This document shows, in pieces, positions 20,945 through 30,988 of a DNA stretch of 64,000 nt. The stretch's first letter is position 1, and each line of letters starts with the position of its first letter. Position numbers and translations under genes: made by a program. The stretch comes from Caballeronia sp. dw_19 (GTDB lineage Bacteria > Pseudomonadota > Gammaproteobacteria > Burkholderiales > Burkholderiaceae): contig NZ_JAAVUQ010000023.1 of assembly GCF_018449515.1 (NCBI RefSeq), forward strand, positions 1 to 64,000. The letters run 5' to 3'. Under the pieces are notes generated by a model, which worked only from the letters and a program-made list of their open reading frames with translations, was not told where the DNA came from and ran no database searches.

Positions 20945-21033
20945 ACGGCTCGAAGACGGTTCGCAGATGTCATGCAAAAGTCATGCAAAACGCCGGGCAG
21001 GCTCCAAGCCAAGTAACTGACCAAGCGCACTGA
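20941..21033 (+). CDS. Possible 30-residue ORF overlapping the glgX stop
   Basis: A TTG at 20941 overlaps the glgX TGA and is preceded by AAAGGAGG, the best ribosome site in this part of the window. It opens a 30-codon frame ending at 21033, 14 bases before treZ. The peptide is basic and resembles nothing I know. It may be a translated leader that couples treZ to glgX, or the ribosome site may serve re-initiation only. Low confidence as a real gene. Confidence 0.25.
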
Positions 21034-21047
21034 AGGCCACACACATC

Positions 21048-22925
21048 ATGTCCGAAACCCCGATCGATCCGCACAAGCGTCACCATGCCTATTGCCTGTC
21101 CTTCGGCGCTCATCTCACCGATGCCGGACATACGCGTTATCGTTTCTGGGCGCCGTCGCTTACGGCTGTGCAACTGGAGCTCTCCCCTAATGAAAAGAGT
21201 GCGGCCGCCACGCTCATCGACATGACCCCAACCGCCGACGGCTGGTTCGAAGCGCTGGCCGTAGGCGGCGCGGGCACGCGTTACCGGTATCGGATCAATG
21301 CGGATCTGGCGGTGCCCGATCCGGCCTCCCGTTTCCAGCCCGACGACGTTCATGGCCCGAGCGAAGTCATCGATCCGCGTGCGTATCGCTGGGAAAACAC
21401 GAACTGGCACGGCCGGCCGTGGGAAGAAACCGTACTTTACGAAGTGCACGTGGGCGCGCTGGGCGGTTATGCCGGTGTGACGCGCCGCCTGAAGGAGTTC
21501 GCGCATCTCGGCGTGACGGCCATTGAACTGATGCCGCTCAACGACTTCAGCGGCAGCCGCAATTGGGGTTACGACGGCGTGCTGCCCTACGCACCCGATT
21601 CGGCCTACGGTACGCCTGACGAACTGAAGACACTCATCGACACCGCGCATGGCTTCGGCCTGATGGTCTTCCTCGACGTGGTCTATAACCACTTCGGACC
21701 GGACGGCAACTATCTGAGCGCCTACGCCAAGCCGTTCTTTCGCGAAGGCGTGAATACGCCGTGGGGTCCGGCGATCGATTTCGAACGTCCGCAAGTGCGC
21801 GACTTTTTCTTCGACAACGCGCTGTACTGGCTCAAGGAATATCGTTTCGATGGCCTGCGCCTCGACGCCGTCCACGCCATCAACGACGACGAATGGTTGC
21901 GCGAACTGTCGGACCGCGTGCGTTCGTCCGTGGAACCGGGCCGATATGTGCATCTGGTGCTTGAGAACGAGCACAACACATCGAACCTGCTCGAATCGCA
22001 TTTCAACGCGCAATGGAGCGACGACTCACACAACACGCTCCACGTCCTGCTAACCGGCGAGGACGAGAGTTATTACAGCGCCTACAGCGACCAGCCAATC
22101 CAGAAGCTCGCGCGCGTGCTGAGCGAGGGTTTCGTGTATCAAGGCGAGCCCTCGCCCATCCACGACGGCCGGCCGCGCGGCGAACCGAGCGCTGGCTTGC
22201 CGCCCACGGCTTTCGTGATGTTTTTACAGAACCACGATCAGGTCGGCAACCGTGCAATGGGCGAGCGCTTGCGCTCGTTGTGCAGCGAAGACTCGCTCTA
22301 CGCCGCAACCGGCCTGATGCTTCTCACACCGCAAATCCCGATGCTGTTCATGGAAGAGCAGTACGGTTCCACGCAGCCATTCCTGTTTTTCACCGACTAT
22401 CACGACGAACTCGCCGATGCCGTGCGTGAAGGGCGTCGTAAGGAATTTGCGAAGTTCTCCGCTTTCACCGACGAAAAACGCCGCGCCCAGATTCCCGATC
22501 CCAACGCCATCGAGACGTTCAAAATGTCGTCGCCCGATGAAAGCAAGCAACCCGCCGATCACAACGACTGGCTGCACTTCTATCGCTCCGCGCTGGCCGT
22601 GCGCACGAAGCTGCTGATGCCACATCTGAGGAATGCAAAGGCGCTGGGCGCCAAGGTGATCGGAGAGAAAGCCGTGCTGGCGAACTGGCGGCTCGGCGAC
22701 GGCAGCACCTATTCCGTCGCGCTCAATCTGGGCAAGCAAACCGTGCCGCTTACCGGCCATCCGCCGGGCAAGGTCGTATTCGAAACGCCGGCTCGGGCCC
22801 GCGACGCGGCGGACCGCGGCGAGCTGGGTGCAGAGACTTTTATCGCGTGGCTGACGGGCGATTTCGCCGATGCCGCATTCAATCATGACGCACGCCGCGT
22901 CAAAGCTTCGGGGAAAACCTCGTGA
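21048..22925 (+). CDS. treZ: Malto-oligosyltrehalose trehalohydrolase TreZ
   Basis: 625 residues of GH13_10. It has the N-terminal beta-sandwich (RYRFWAPSLTAVQLEL), then YEVHVGALGGYAGVTRRL, DVVYNHFGPDGNYL, the nucleophile in GLRLDAVHAINDD and the acid/base in LVLENEHNTSNLL. FLQNHDQVGNRAMGER is the third conserved carboxylate region. It cuts the bond between maltooligosaccharide and the terminal trehalose made by TreY, releasing trehalose. The ATG at 21048 has only a weak AAGG site about 11 bases upstream. Its last four bases overlap the malQ start (GTGA), so translation is coupled. It lies between glgX and malQ in one transcription unit. Confidence 0.92.
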   Translation: MSETPIDPHKRHHAYCLSFGAHLTDAGHTRYRFWAPSLTAVQLELSPNEKSAAATLIDMTPTADGWFEALAVGGAGTRYRYRINADLAVPDPASRFQPDDVHGPSEVIDPRAYRWENTNWHGRPWEETVLYEVHVGALGGYAGVTRRLKEFAHLGVTAIELMPLNDFSGSRNWGYDGVLPYAPDSAYGTPDELKTLIDTAHGFGLMVFLDVVYNHFGPDGNYLSAYAKPFFREGVNTPWGPAIDFERPQVRDFFFDNALYWLKEYRFDGLRLDAVHAINDDEWLRELSDRVRSSVEPGRYVHLVLENEHNTSNLLESHFNAQWSDDSHNTLHVLLTGEDESYYSAYSDQPIQKLARVLSEGFVYQGEPSPIHDGRPRGEPSAGLPPTAFVMFLQNHDQVGNRAMGERLRSLCSEDSLYAATGLMLLTPQIPMLFMEEQYGSTQPFLFFTDYHDELADAVREGRRKEFAKFSAFTDEKRRAQIPDPNAIETFKMSSPDESKQPADHNDWLHFYRSALAVRTKLLMPHLRNAKALGAKVIGEKAVLANWRLGDGSTYSVALNLGKQTVPLTGHPPGKVVFETPARARDAADRGELGAETFIAWLTGDFADAAFNHDARRVKASGKTS

Positions 22926-25147
22926 GCACGACCCTCAATACCCCGGCTACGCCGGATAAAACCCCCAGCGCTATCGAAGCACTCGCGACTAAGGCCGGTT
23001 TCGAGGTCGAGTGGCGGGACGCGCACAAGCAGATCCAGCGCGTGCCGGAAGAGACGCTGAAAGTGCTGCTGGAACGCCTCGGCCTGCCCTGTGACAATCT
23101 CACGCAACTCAAGCAGAGCGCAGCGACGCTCGATGCGGAATTGTCCGGGCGCAAGTTGCCGCCGTTGATGACCGCGGAGATCGATCGCGCCATTGCTCTG
23201 CCGATGGCCGCCGTGAAATCCGGCGCGCGGTACCGGATCGAACTGGAAAGCGGCGCGGTCATCGACGGGCGGTTTACGTCGCCGAAAGGGGCCACCGCAT
23301 TGCTCTCGCCGATCTCCGAGCCGGGCTATCACACGCTGGTGATCAATGAGCAGCGCACGACGCTCGCGGTGGCGCCGCCACGCTGTTACACCGTCGACGA
23401 TGCCTGGCACGCGCTCCAGCCCAGCATGCAGGCTACCCCGCCGATGTGGGGCATGGCCGCGCAGGTTTACGGTTTGCGGCGCGTGGGCGACGGCGGTGTG
23501 GGCGACTTCTCCGCGCTCGTGACGCTTGCGTCAGAAAGCGCGCAGCGCGGCAGCCACGCAATCGCGATCAGCCCGATGCACGCGATGTTCAGCGCAGAGC
23601 CGAATAAATTCAGCCCGTACTCGCCTTCATCGCGGCTGTTTCTGAACATCGCGCACATTGATCCGGCAGCGGTGCTGGGCGTGGAAGCGGCACAAGCGGC
23701 GATAAAAACCGCCGGTGTCGCCGATGAATTTGCCGAACTCGAAGCGCTGCAGCTAATCGACTGGCCGCGCGTGGTGACGGCAAAACTGGCCGTGCTGCGC
23801 GCGTTGTTCGCGCAGTTCAACGCGCAACCCAGTGCTCACGAAAACGACACGTTGCACAAGGATTTCGCCCGCTTCGTGAAACGCGGCGGACGCGCGCTGG
23901 AAGATCACGCGCGCTTCGAGGCGCTGCAGGCAACGCAATTGAAGGAAGCCAACGAAGGCCACTGGCGCAACTGGGCCGGTGAACTAAGCGATCCGCGTAG
24001 CGCGGCCGTCGCGGAATTCGCCGCCGCGCATAAAGACGAAGTCGATTTTTTCCTCTTCGCGCAATGGCTCGCGGCCAAGGGCTTGTCGCATGCCCAGCAC
24101 GTCGCACGCGACTCGGGCATGGCGATCGGCTTGATAGCCGATCTGGCCGTCGGGTGCGACAGCGCGGGCAGCCACGCGTGGTCGTATCGGGATGAAATGC
24201 TGCAAGGCGTGTCAGTCGGCGCGCCGCCCGACCTGTTCAACCAGGCCGGGCAGTCATGGGGCCTCACCACGTTTTCCCCGCGCGCCATGCGCACGCAGGG
24301 CTTTTCAGCGTTCATCGATATGCTGCGTGCCGCGTTCACGCTTGCGGGCGGCATTCGTATCGATCACATTCTCGGCTTGCGGCGTCTCTGGCTCGTGCCC
24401 GACGGCGAAAGTGCGAAGAACGGCGCGTACCTACGTTATCCGCTCGACGACCTGTTGCGGCTGATCGCGCTCGAATCGTGGCGGCATAAAGCCATCGTGA
24501 TCGGCGAGGATCTCGGCACGGTTCCGCCCGGCTTCCGCGAACGCTTGCAGGAACACGGCCTGCTCGGCATCCGCGTGCTCTGGTTTGAACGCGCGGAAAA
24601 AGGCCCGGGCTTCAAGGCGCCGGCCGACTGGGATCACGACGTGGCCGCAACCACCACCACCCACGACCTGCCGACGGTCACCGGCTGGTGGATCGGCGAG
24701 GACATTGTGTGGCGCGCGAAGATCGGGCAGACGGCCGCGCGAGCGGACGGGCAAGATCCTGTCGAAATCGCCCAAGTGGAGCGAGGCGAGGATCGTAAAT
24801 TGCTGTGGTCTGCGTTTCAGGAAGCCGGTGTCGCTGCGCCCGATGTCTCCGTGGCCGCCGATATTTCCCCGCAAACCGCACCCGTAGACGAAGCGCTCGC
24901 GTTCGTGGCGTCGACGCCCGCGCCGCTTGCGATCTACCCGCTGGAAGACCTGCTCGCGCTCGCCGAGATGCCGAACCTGCCCGGTTCCATCGACGAGCAT
25001 CCGAACTGGCGCCGGCGGCTGGCTGTACCCGTATCCGAACTCTTCGATGACGATTCGTTCGTCGACCGCCTGCTCGCTGTCGATCAGGCCCGGCAAAAAT
25101 CCGCCCAGACGAAGGCGGCCACGCATAACGCTTCACCCACCGACTGA
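22922..25147 (+). CDS. malQ: 4-alpha-glucanotransferase (amylomaltase) MalQ
   Basis: 741 residues of GH77 with the extended N-terminal region of the proteobacterial MalQ type. Visible blocks are WGMAAQVYGLR and SPYSPSSRLFLN, the nucleophile in IRIDHILGLRRLW, the acid/base in IGEDLGTVPPGFRERL and TTHDLPTVTGWW. It moves maltooligosaccharide segments between chains, lengthening short products so that they can re-enter TreY. The start is GTG at 22922, overlapping the treZ stop by four bases. It ends four bases before the treY ATG. Frame and length give no sign of damage. Confidence 0.92.
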   Translation: MSTTLNTPATPDKTPSAIEALATKAGFEVEWRDAHKQIQRVPEETLKVLLERLGLPCDNLTQLKQSAATLDAELSGRKLPPLMTAEIDRAIALPMAAVKSGARYRIELESGAVIDGRFTSPKGATALLSPISEPGYHTLVINEQRTTLAVAPPRCYTVDDAWHALQPSMQATPPMWGMAAQVYGLRRVGDGGVGDFSALVTLASESAQRGSHAIAISPMHAMFSAEPNKFSPYSPSSRLFLNIAHIDPAAVLGVEAAQAAIKTAGVADEFAELEALQLIDWPRVVTAKLAVLRALFAQFNAQPSAHENDTLHKDFARFVKRGGRALEDHARFEALQATQLKEANEGHWRNWAGELSDPRSAAVAEFAAAHKDEVDFFLFAQWLAAKGLSHAQHVARDSGMAIGLIADLAVGCDSAGSHAWSYRDEMLQGVSVGAPPDLFNQAGQSWGLTTFSPRAMRTQGFSAFIDMLRAAFTLAGGIRIDHILGLRRLWLVPDGESAKNGAYLRYPLDDLLRLIALESWRHKAIVIGEDLGTVPPGFRERLQEHGLLGIRVLWFERAEKGPGFKAPADWDHDVAATTTTHDLPTVTGWWIGEDIVWRAKIGQTAARADGQDPVEIAQVERGEDRKLLWSAFQEAGVAAPDVSVAADISPQTAPVDEALAFVASTPAPLAIYPLEDLLALAEMPNLPGSIDEHPNWRRRLAVPVSELFDDDSFVDRLLAVDQARQKSAQTKAATHNASPTD

Positions 25148-25151
25148 GACC

Positions 25152-28076
25152 ATGACCGTTCCACGCTCCACGCTCCGGCTGCAGCTACACAAGGATTTCA
25201 CCTTCGACGACGCCGCCCGCCAGGTCGACTACATGGCTGCGCTCGGAATCAGCCACGCGTATTTATCGCCGATCACGACCGCGACCAGCGGCTCGACGCA
25301 CGGCTACGACACGGTGGACTACACTCGCGTCAATCCGGAACTCGGCGGTGAAGAAGGCTTGAGGCGTTTCGTCGACAAGCTGCGCGCCCACGAGATGGGG
25401 GTGATCGTGGACGTGGTGCCGAATCACATGGGCGTGGGCGGGTCGGAAAACCTCTGGTGGATGGACATCCTGGAATGGGGACGCCACGCGGCGCATGCGC
25501 GCTATTTCGACATCGACTGGCATTCGCCCGATCCCGCGCTGCGCGGCAAAGTGCTCGCCCCGTTCCTGGGCGCGGCGTATGGCGAGGAACTGCAGGGCGG
25601 CAAGATCAAGCTCGTTTTCGACGCAGACCAGGGCCGCTTCAAGATCGAGTACTACGCACACACGTTTCCAGTGAGTCCGCTCGACTACACGTCGGTGTTG
25701 CAGGACTACGCGCCCGAGATGGCGGAGCGCTTCACGGGGCTGTCCACGCAACCGGGCGACCAGCCGCGCGCCGACGAAGCGCGGGCGGCTTTGAAAGAGT
25801 ACGCGGCAACGGCCGAGGGTAAGCGAGCTATAGACACTGCCGTACAAGCCCATTCCGGCGATAACCCCGCTGGCCGCGACCGTTTGCATCGGCTGCTGGA
25901 ACGTCAGCATTACCGGCTCGCCTGGTGGCGCACCGCCGCCGACGAAGTGAACTGGCGGCGTTTCTTCGACGTCAGCACGCTCGGCGGCATGCGCGTCGAG
26001 CGCCCCGAAGTATTCGAGGCATCGCATGCGCTGATTTTCCGGTTGTTTACAGAAGGGCTGATCGACGGCGTGCGAATCGATCACGTCGATGGCCTCGCCG
26101 AACCGCGTGAATATTGCCAGCGCTTGCGTGGCCGGCTTGAAGAACTCGCGGAACATCGGCCGGAGAATCTGAAGCAGGACCGCACGTATTTCGTCGTCGA
26201 GAAAATCCTCGCGCGCGGCGAACCCGTGCGTGACGACTGGCGCATCGACGGCACCACCGGATACGACTTCATGAACGACGTCGGCGCGTTGCTGCACGAC
26301 CCGCGCGGCGCCGAACCACTGGCAAAAAGCTGGGCCGAATTGTCTGGACGTCCGGCGGACTTTGGCGTCGAAGCCGAAGCCGCGCGGCGCAAGATACTGT
26401 CGGAGAACTTGTCCGCCGAACTCGACCGCGTGGCGCGAGCGTTGCATCGCATTGCCCGCGATACCCCCGTCACCCGCGACTTCACATATTCATCGTTGCG
26501 CCGGGTCGCGGCTGAACTCGTGGTGCACTTTCCGGTGTACCGGATCTATCCCGTCGGTGGTCAGCGCAGCGAGGAAGATGAACGCTTTTTCTCGCAGGCA
26601 TATCAAGGCGCCAAAGCCGCGCTGGCGCCCGCCGATTTCGTCATCCTTGATCAGGTTGCGCAGTGGCTCGGCGGTCCGGGCGGTGAGGATGCGGTCGAAG
26701 AGAAACCGCGTGAACGCGAGCGCTTGCTCGATCGCGGCCGGGATCGGGATCGCGATCGTCAGTCCGCTAGCGTACCTAACCAGAATCTGCAAGCGAACAG
26801 CGCCGGCTCGAACTCCAGCGGTTCACATCGACGCAACGCACAAACTCTGTTCTCCCAACTAACTTCGCCAGTGGCCGCCAAGGCGATTGAAGACACCGCC
26901 TGTTATCGATACGGCCGGCTGATCTCGCGCAACGAAGTGGGTGCCGATCCGGGCGAGTTCTCGTTGTCGGTCGACGCGTTCCACGCGGGCAATCTCGAAC
27001 GCGCAAAGCGCTTCCCGAACGCGATGCTCAACACCGCGACGCACGATCACAAGCGCGGCGAAGACGTGCGCGCGCGGATCGCGGGATTGAGCGAGATTCC
27101 CGATGAATGGGCCGCGACGTTGCGAAGCTGGTCGACGTTGAACACGCCGCATCGGCGAGCGCTGAACGGCGATGAACACGACTGGGCGCCGGGCGCCGCC
27201 GCCGAAGCCATGTTGTATCAGACGCTGGTCGGCTGCTGGCCGCCGACGCTCTCTCCCGACGACCAGGACGGCGTGAAAGAACTCGCCGAACGTGTGAGCG
27301 CGTGGCAGTTGAAGGCGCTGCGTGAAGCCAAGTTACGCACGAGCTGGTTCGCGCCCGATGAGGCGTACGAGAATGCATGTCGCGATTTTCTCTTCGATAT
27401 CCTCGCGCCGCAGCGCCGCGATGGTTTTCTCGGCGAGTTGCCGGCGTTCGTCGAACGTGTCGCGCGGACCGGCGCGATCAATAGTTTTCAGCAAACGTTG
27501 TTGCGGCTGACATCGCCGGGCGTGCCGGATCTTTATCAGGGGACCGAACTATGGGATTTCAGTCTCGTCGATCCCGATAACCGGCGGCCAGTCGACTTCG
27601 AGCAACGGCGTGCGTGGTTGAGCGAAGGCGAGGCTGAAGGGGCGCCATCGGAGCAATTGAAGAACTGGCGCGATGGCCGGGTGAAGCTGGGTATTGTGCG
27701 GCGCGCGCTGGCGTTGCGGACGCATGCGCATTCGCTATTCGAGAAGGGTGCTTATGTTCCGCTGAAGGTGGAAGGCGCGCATGCGGACAGCGTGATTGCG
27801 TTTGCGCGGCATGCGGGCAGCGCGTACGCGGTGGTGATCGCGACAAGGCTGGCCGACTCGCTGCTGGCTGAGAACAATACCGGCCTGCCGCTGGTGGATG
27901 CTGCGCATTGGGGCGATACAGCAATCCTGTTGCCAGAAGCGCTGGCTTCACGTGCGTTGTTCGACTGGCTGAGCCCGAACGCGCCGAAGTCGGATGGCCA
28001 GCGTTTATTCATGCGTGACGCGCTGGCGTCGATGCCGGTCGCGTTGCTGATGGAAGAAGGGGTGCCGAGAGTTTAA
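25152..28076 (+). CDS. treY: Malto-oligosyltrehalose synthase TreY
   Basis: 974 residues of GH13_26. The N-terminus TLRLQLHKDFTFDDA and SHAYLSPI, then DVVPNHMGVGG, GVRIDHVDGLAEP with the nucleophile, and VVEKILARGEPVRDDW with the acid/base are typical. It turns the reducing-end maltose unit of a glucan into a trehalose unit for TreZ. A low-complexity stretch at about 515-570 (GRDRDRDRQS followed by Asn/Ser-rich sequence) sits before the conserved VAAKAIEDTACYRYGRL and is not part of the normal fold. The ATG at 25152 follows the malQ stop by four bases. It is the last gene of the glucan cluster and is convergent with the next gene, 38 bp away. Confidence 0.93.
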   Translation: MTVPRSTLRLQLHKDFTFDDAARQVDYMAALGISHAYLSPITTATSGSTHGYDTVDYTRVNPELGGEEGLRRFVDKLRAHEMGVIVDVVPNHMGVGGSENLWWMDILEWGRHAAHARYFDIDWHSPDPALRGKVLAPFLGAAYGEELQGGKIKLVFDADQGRFKIEYYAHTFPVSPLDYTSVLQDYAPEMAERFTGLSTQPGDQPRADEARAALKEYAATAEGKRAIDTAVQAHSGDNPAGRDRLHRLLERQHYRLAWWRTAADEVNWRRFFDVSTLGGMRVERPEVFEASHALIFRLFTEGLIDGVRIDHVDGLAEPREYCQRLRGRLEELAEHRPENLKQDRTYFVVEKILARGEPVRDDWRIDGTTGYDFMNDVGALLHDPRGAEPLAKSWAELSGRPADFGVEAEAARRKILSENLSAELDRVARALHRIARDTPVTRDFTYSSLRRVAAELVVHFPVYRIYPVGGQRSEEDERFFSQAYQGAKAALAPADFVILDQVAQWLGGPGGEDAVEEKPRERERLLDRGRDRDRDRQSASVPNQNLQANSAGSNSSGSHRRNAQTLFSQLTSPVAAKAIEDTACYRYGRLISRNEVGADPGEFSLSVDAFHAGNLERAKRFPNAMLNTATHDHKRGEDVRARIAGLSEIPDEWAATLRSWSTLNTPHRRALNGDEHDWAPGAAAEAMLYQTLVGCWPPTLSPDDQDGVKELAERVSAWQLKALREAKLRTSWFAPDEAYENACRDFLFDILAPQRRDGFLGELPAFVERVARTGAINSFQQTLLRLTSPGVPDLYQGTELWDFSLVDPDNRRPVDFEQRRAWLSEGEAEGAPSEQLKNWRDGRVKLGIVRRALALRTHAHSLFEKGAYVPLKVEGAHADSVIAFARHAGSAYAVVIATRLADSLLAENNTGLPLVDAAHWGDTAILLPEALASRALFDWLSPNAPKSDGQRLFMRDALASMPVALLMEEGVPRV

Positions 28077-28114
28077 TGTGACTGAGGGCTCATGGCGCCC
28101 GAGCGGGGTGAAAG

Positions 28115-29530
28115 TCACTCCGCTTCCTGCGCCACCTCTTCATGCGGATACACGCGCACAAGTACGATCCGCGGCCCGTTCATCTTCTTCACCACGATAT
28201 CGAAGCGATCGAACCCGATCCGTTGCCCTTCGCTCGGCAGGTCGCCTAGCGCATTGATCACGAGTCCGCCGACCGACTCCGCCTGCCCCTCGTCGATATC
28301 AATCCCCAGCGCCCGTTCAAGAGACACCACCGGCAAGCTGCCCTTGCCCATCAGCGTGCCATCGTCCATGCGCGACCAGTCCGCGTCGCCTTGACGGAAC
28401 TCATCGTGAATCTGGCCGACGAGCGCACCCAGCAGGTTATCCAGCGTCAGAAAGCCTATTGGTTTTTGCCCCTTGCGCCCGACCAGTGCAAAGTGCGGCG
28501 CGCCCTTGCGAAACCGGCGGAACAGTTCAAGCGCCGATAGATTCCCCGCCACGTATTGCACCGGCCGCACATGCTTGGCCAGTTCGTCCTGCAACGTGTC
28601 CTGCCGCGTCAGGCCTTGCAGCAGGCCGCGCCCGGCGCCATTACGTGCGAGCAGCAGGTCCTTTAGGTGAATCATGCCGAGCACGTGTTCGCCGGAGGCA
28701 TCGGCGAAAAGGGGATAGCGGCTGAAACGGTGGCGCGCGATCACCTGCATGTTGTCGCGCATGGGCAGGTCGTTGCGCAGGCCGACCATCTCGTGGTTCG
28801 GACGCATCAGGTCCGAAACCGTCATGCGGCTGAAATCGAGCGAATGGGCGATGGTGTTCCATTCATCCGCGTTATAGGCAGACCCGGCAGTCCCGATTGT
28901 GTCTGGCAGCGTAGCCGTCGATGCCCCGCTCAGGCGCCGGCCACGCAGGATCAACTTGAGTTCGTCGGTGGAATAGTGAGCGTCGTCGCCATGTCCCGTT
29001 CCGAGCCCGAACAACCGCAACACGAAATTCGCGCTCGAATTCAGCACCCAGATGAACGGATACATTGCCCAATAGAAACCGTAGAGCGGCATGGCGACCC
29101 ACAGGCCGACCTGTTCCGCGCGCCGGATTGCCCACGATTTCGGCGCGAGCTCACCCACCACGATATGCAGGAACGAAATGCAGGAGAACGCGAAGAACAG
29201 CGAGACGGCGTCGATCAGCTTGACCGATTCGATACCCGCAAGCGCGAACAACGGGTGCAGCAATTCGGCGAATGCCGGTTCGCCCAGCCAGCCAAGCCCG
29301 AGCGACGCAAGCGTAATGCCGAGCTGACACGCCGACAAATACGCGTCGAGCTTGCCATGGACCTTGGCCAGCAAGCGGCCGGGCAAACCGTTCGACCGTG
29401 CGATTGCCTGAACGCGCGTGGCGCGCAGTTTGACGAGTCCGAACTCGGCCGCGACGAAAAACCCGTTCAACGCGACGAGTAACAAGGCACCAATTAGCGC
29501 GACAACCTGATTCAAAGCAACCTGCTCCAC
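28115..29530 (-). CDS. CNNM/CorC-HlyC family membrane transporter protein
   Basis: 471 residues. The N-terminal ~200 residues form a DUF21/CNNM membrane domain with about four hydrophobic segments (for example LIGALLLVALNGFFVAAEF and LFFAFSCISFLHIVVGELAPKSWA). A tandem CBS pair spans about 235-355 (MRPNHEMVGLR, GLTRQDTLQDELAKHV). A CorC_HlyC C-terminal domain covers about 385-465. Proteins of this type are linked to magnesium/cobalt efflux and are often mislabelled hemolysin. It stands alone, convergent with treY. No regulatory site is evident. Confidence 0.85.
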   Translation of the reverse strand: MEQVALNQVVALIGALLLVALNGFFVAAEFGLVKLRATRVQAIARSNGLPGRLLAKVHGKLDAYLSACQLGITLASLGLGWLGEPAFAELLHPLFALAGIESVKLIDAVSLFFAFSCISFLHIVVGELAPKSWAIRRAEQVGLWVAMPLYGFYWAMYPFIWVLNSSANFVLRLFGLGTGHGDDAHYSTDELKLILRGRRLSGASTATLPDTIGTAGSAYNADEWNTIAHSLDFSRMTVSDLMRPNHEMVGLRNDLPMRDNMQVIARHRFSRYPLFADASGEHVLGMIHLKDLLLARNGAGRGLLQGLTRQDTLQDELAKHVRPVQYVAGNLSALELFRRFRKGAPHFALVGRKGQKPIGFLTLDNLLGALVGQIHDEFRQGDADWSRMDDGTLMGKGSLPVVSLERALGIDIDEGQAESVGGLVINALGDLPSEGQRIGFDRFDIVVKKMNGPRIVLVRVYPHEEVAQEAE

Positions 29531-29576
29531 AAAATGAAACCGCCAGTATAGAGGTGCAAGCTGACCGAAAGTTAAA

Positions 29577-30734
29577 TCAGGTGGCGCTCAACGGCACGCG
29601 AAACCTGAGCGCAACGGCGGCGCCATCGGTGAGATCGTCGTGTTCGAACGTGCCGCCGTGCGCTTCAGCCACACGTTTGCACAGGGCGAGCACCCACGCG
29701 ATCCGCGCGGCTTCCCGTGGCAACGTTGCCTGATTGCGGGCAAACGCCTCAAGCACGTGGGGAACGTCAGGATCCAAAAGCGCTTTCTGCGATGCGGTGA
29801 ATGTGGCGACCGCGCTGAACGCACCGCCTTCCACCAGGCCGTTCAACACCACCTTCGATCCCGCCGCACTTGCCTCGGCGGCGAACGCAAGCATCAGCCA
29901 GAGCGCCTGGGCGAGACGTTCGCCGTCGGCGCTGATCTGCTCTTCGACCAACGCGGATTCGACGTGCAGCGTGACGTGCCGCGCGCTCGCCAGACTCGCG
30001 CGAGCCTGGGCTGCGCTCTCGTCCATCAGGTGCCGCAGCGCGAGCGGCTCGCGGTCGAGCGCCAGTGTTTTGGTCTCGGCGCGGGTGGTATCGATGAATT
30101 GCTCGATCAGCTTCACCTGCTGCTCCACGCCGGAGCGAATCCCGGTGAGCGCGCGTTGGGCGGGGGCATCGGCGGTATCGACTTTGCGCTCCAGCACGTA
30201 GCCCCAGCTGTGGATGGCGTTCAAGGGACCGCGCAGATCATGCGACACAAGCCCGAGCACGTGATCGCGCATGAACAACGCTGCTTCGGCACGCAGATGC
30301 GCGGTGCGCTCATCGGCTTGTCCGGGCTTGGTTTCCGTTGGTATTCCAGGGCTGCACGGCGAAACGATCAACGACACGGTATCGGCCCGGCCGATGCTGC
30401 CGGGCAGCGCGAGGATGGCGAACGAACGCAATCTTGACAGCGTGGTCTCGCCCTCATCGATGCGTACCTTCGCACGCCGCACGCTGCCGGCGGCAAGAGC
30501 GGCGTCGGCAGCTTCGGCGAGCACGGCGATCAGGGGTTTGGGTAAGGCGGTATCGGCGAGAGCACGCCCTTCGATTGAGCTCGCGTCGAGATCGAACAGA
30601 TGTGCAAAGACGGTATCGGCTGACAGACAGCGCTGCGCGGTATCCAGCACGAGCACGCCGTCCGTGCCCGCGACCGGCGCTTCAGGACGGGGAACGCGCC
30701 CCGTGTCGACCGTGCCGGAGAAAGACGTTGTCAC
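29577..30734 (-). CDS. PAS/HisKA histidine-kinase-like protein with degenerate ATPase domain
   Basis: 385 residues, cytoplasmic, with no membrane segment. Residues about 20-75 look like a PAS sensor (GVLVLDTAQRCLSADTVFAHLF). The dimerisation/phosphoacceptor helix has a good H-box, LGLVSHDLRGPLNAIHSWG, near residue 165. The catalytic half is unusual. Where an N-box and the DxGxG loop should be, the sequence reads LMLAFAAEASAAG and FTASQKALLDPDVPHVLEAF. Only the final AHGGTFEHDD...AVALRFRVPL keeps the family shape. It may accept or relay phosphate, or act as a signal-sensing scaffold, rather than autophosphorylate. No response regulator is adjacent. It is divergent from the FKBP gene with 254 bp between. 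Confidence 0.75.
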   Translation of the reverse strand: MTTSFSGTVDTGRVPRPEAPVAGTDGVLVLDTAQRCLSADTVFAHLFDLDASSIEGRALADTALPKPLIAVLAEAADAALAAGSVRRAKVRIDEGETTLSRLRSFAILALPGSIGRADTVSLIVSPCSPGIPTETKPGQADERTAHLRAEAALFMRDHVLGLVSHDLRGPLNAIHSWGYVLERKVDTADAPAQRALTGIRSGVEQQVKLIEQFIDTTRAETKTLALDREPLALRHLMDESAAQARASLASARHVTLHVESALVEEQISADGERLAQALWLMLAFAAEASAAGSKVVLNGLVEGGAFSAVATFTASQKALLDPDVPHVLEAFARNQATLPREAARIAWVLALCKRVAEAHGGTFEHDDLTDGAAVALRFRVPLSAT

Positions 30735-30988
30735 GATGGGAAATCCTTGAGCGTTGATGAATGCGAGTATCTTGCCCGGTGTTATCGAGATGACCAGCCA
30801 TTATAGGAGAGTGCTTCCGGGCTTTCCGTTTGGGGCTGGCCGCCCCTCCTCTCCCATTTGCGAGATATTGGCCAGGTCGTGCAGCAAACCTCGTGCGTGC
30901 TTCGCCGGATGTAACGATGCCACCCGAAAGCCCTACAATACCGGTTTTAGATCCCGCCGGCGGTGCCGGCCTTTACAAGGAGTGTTAC

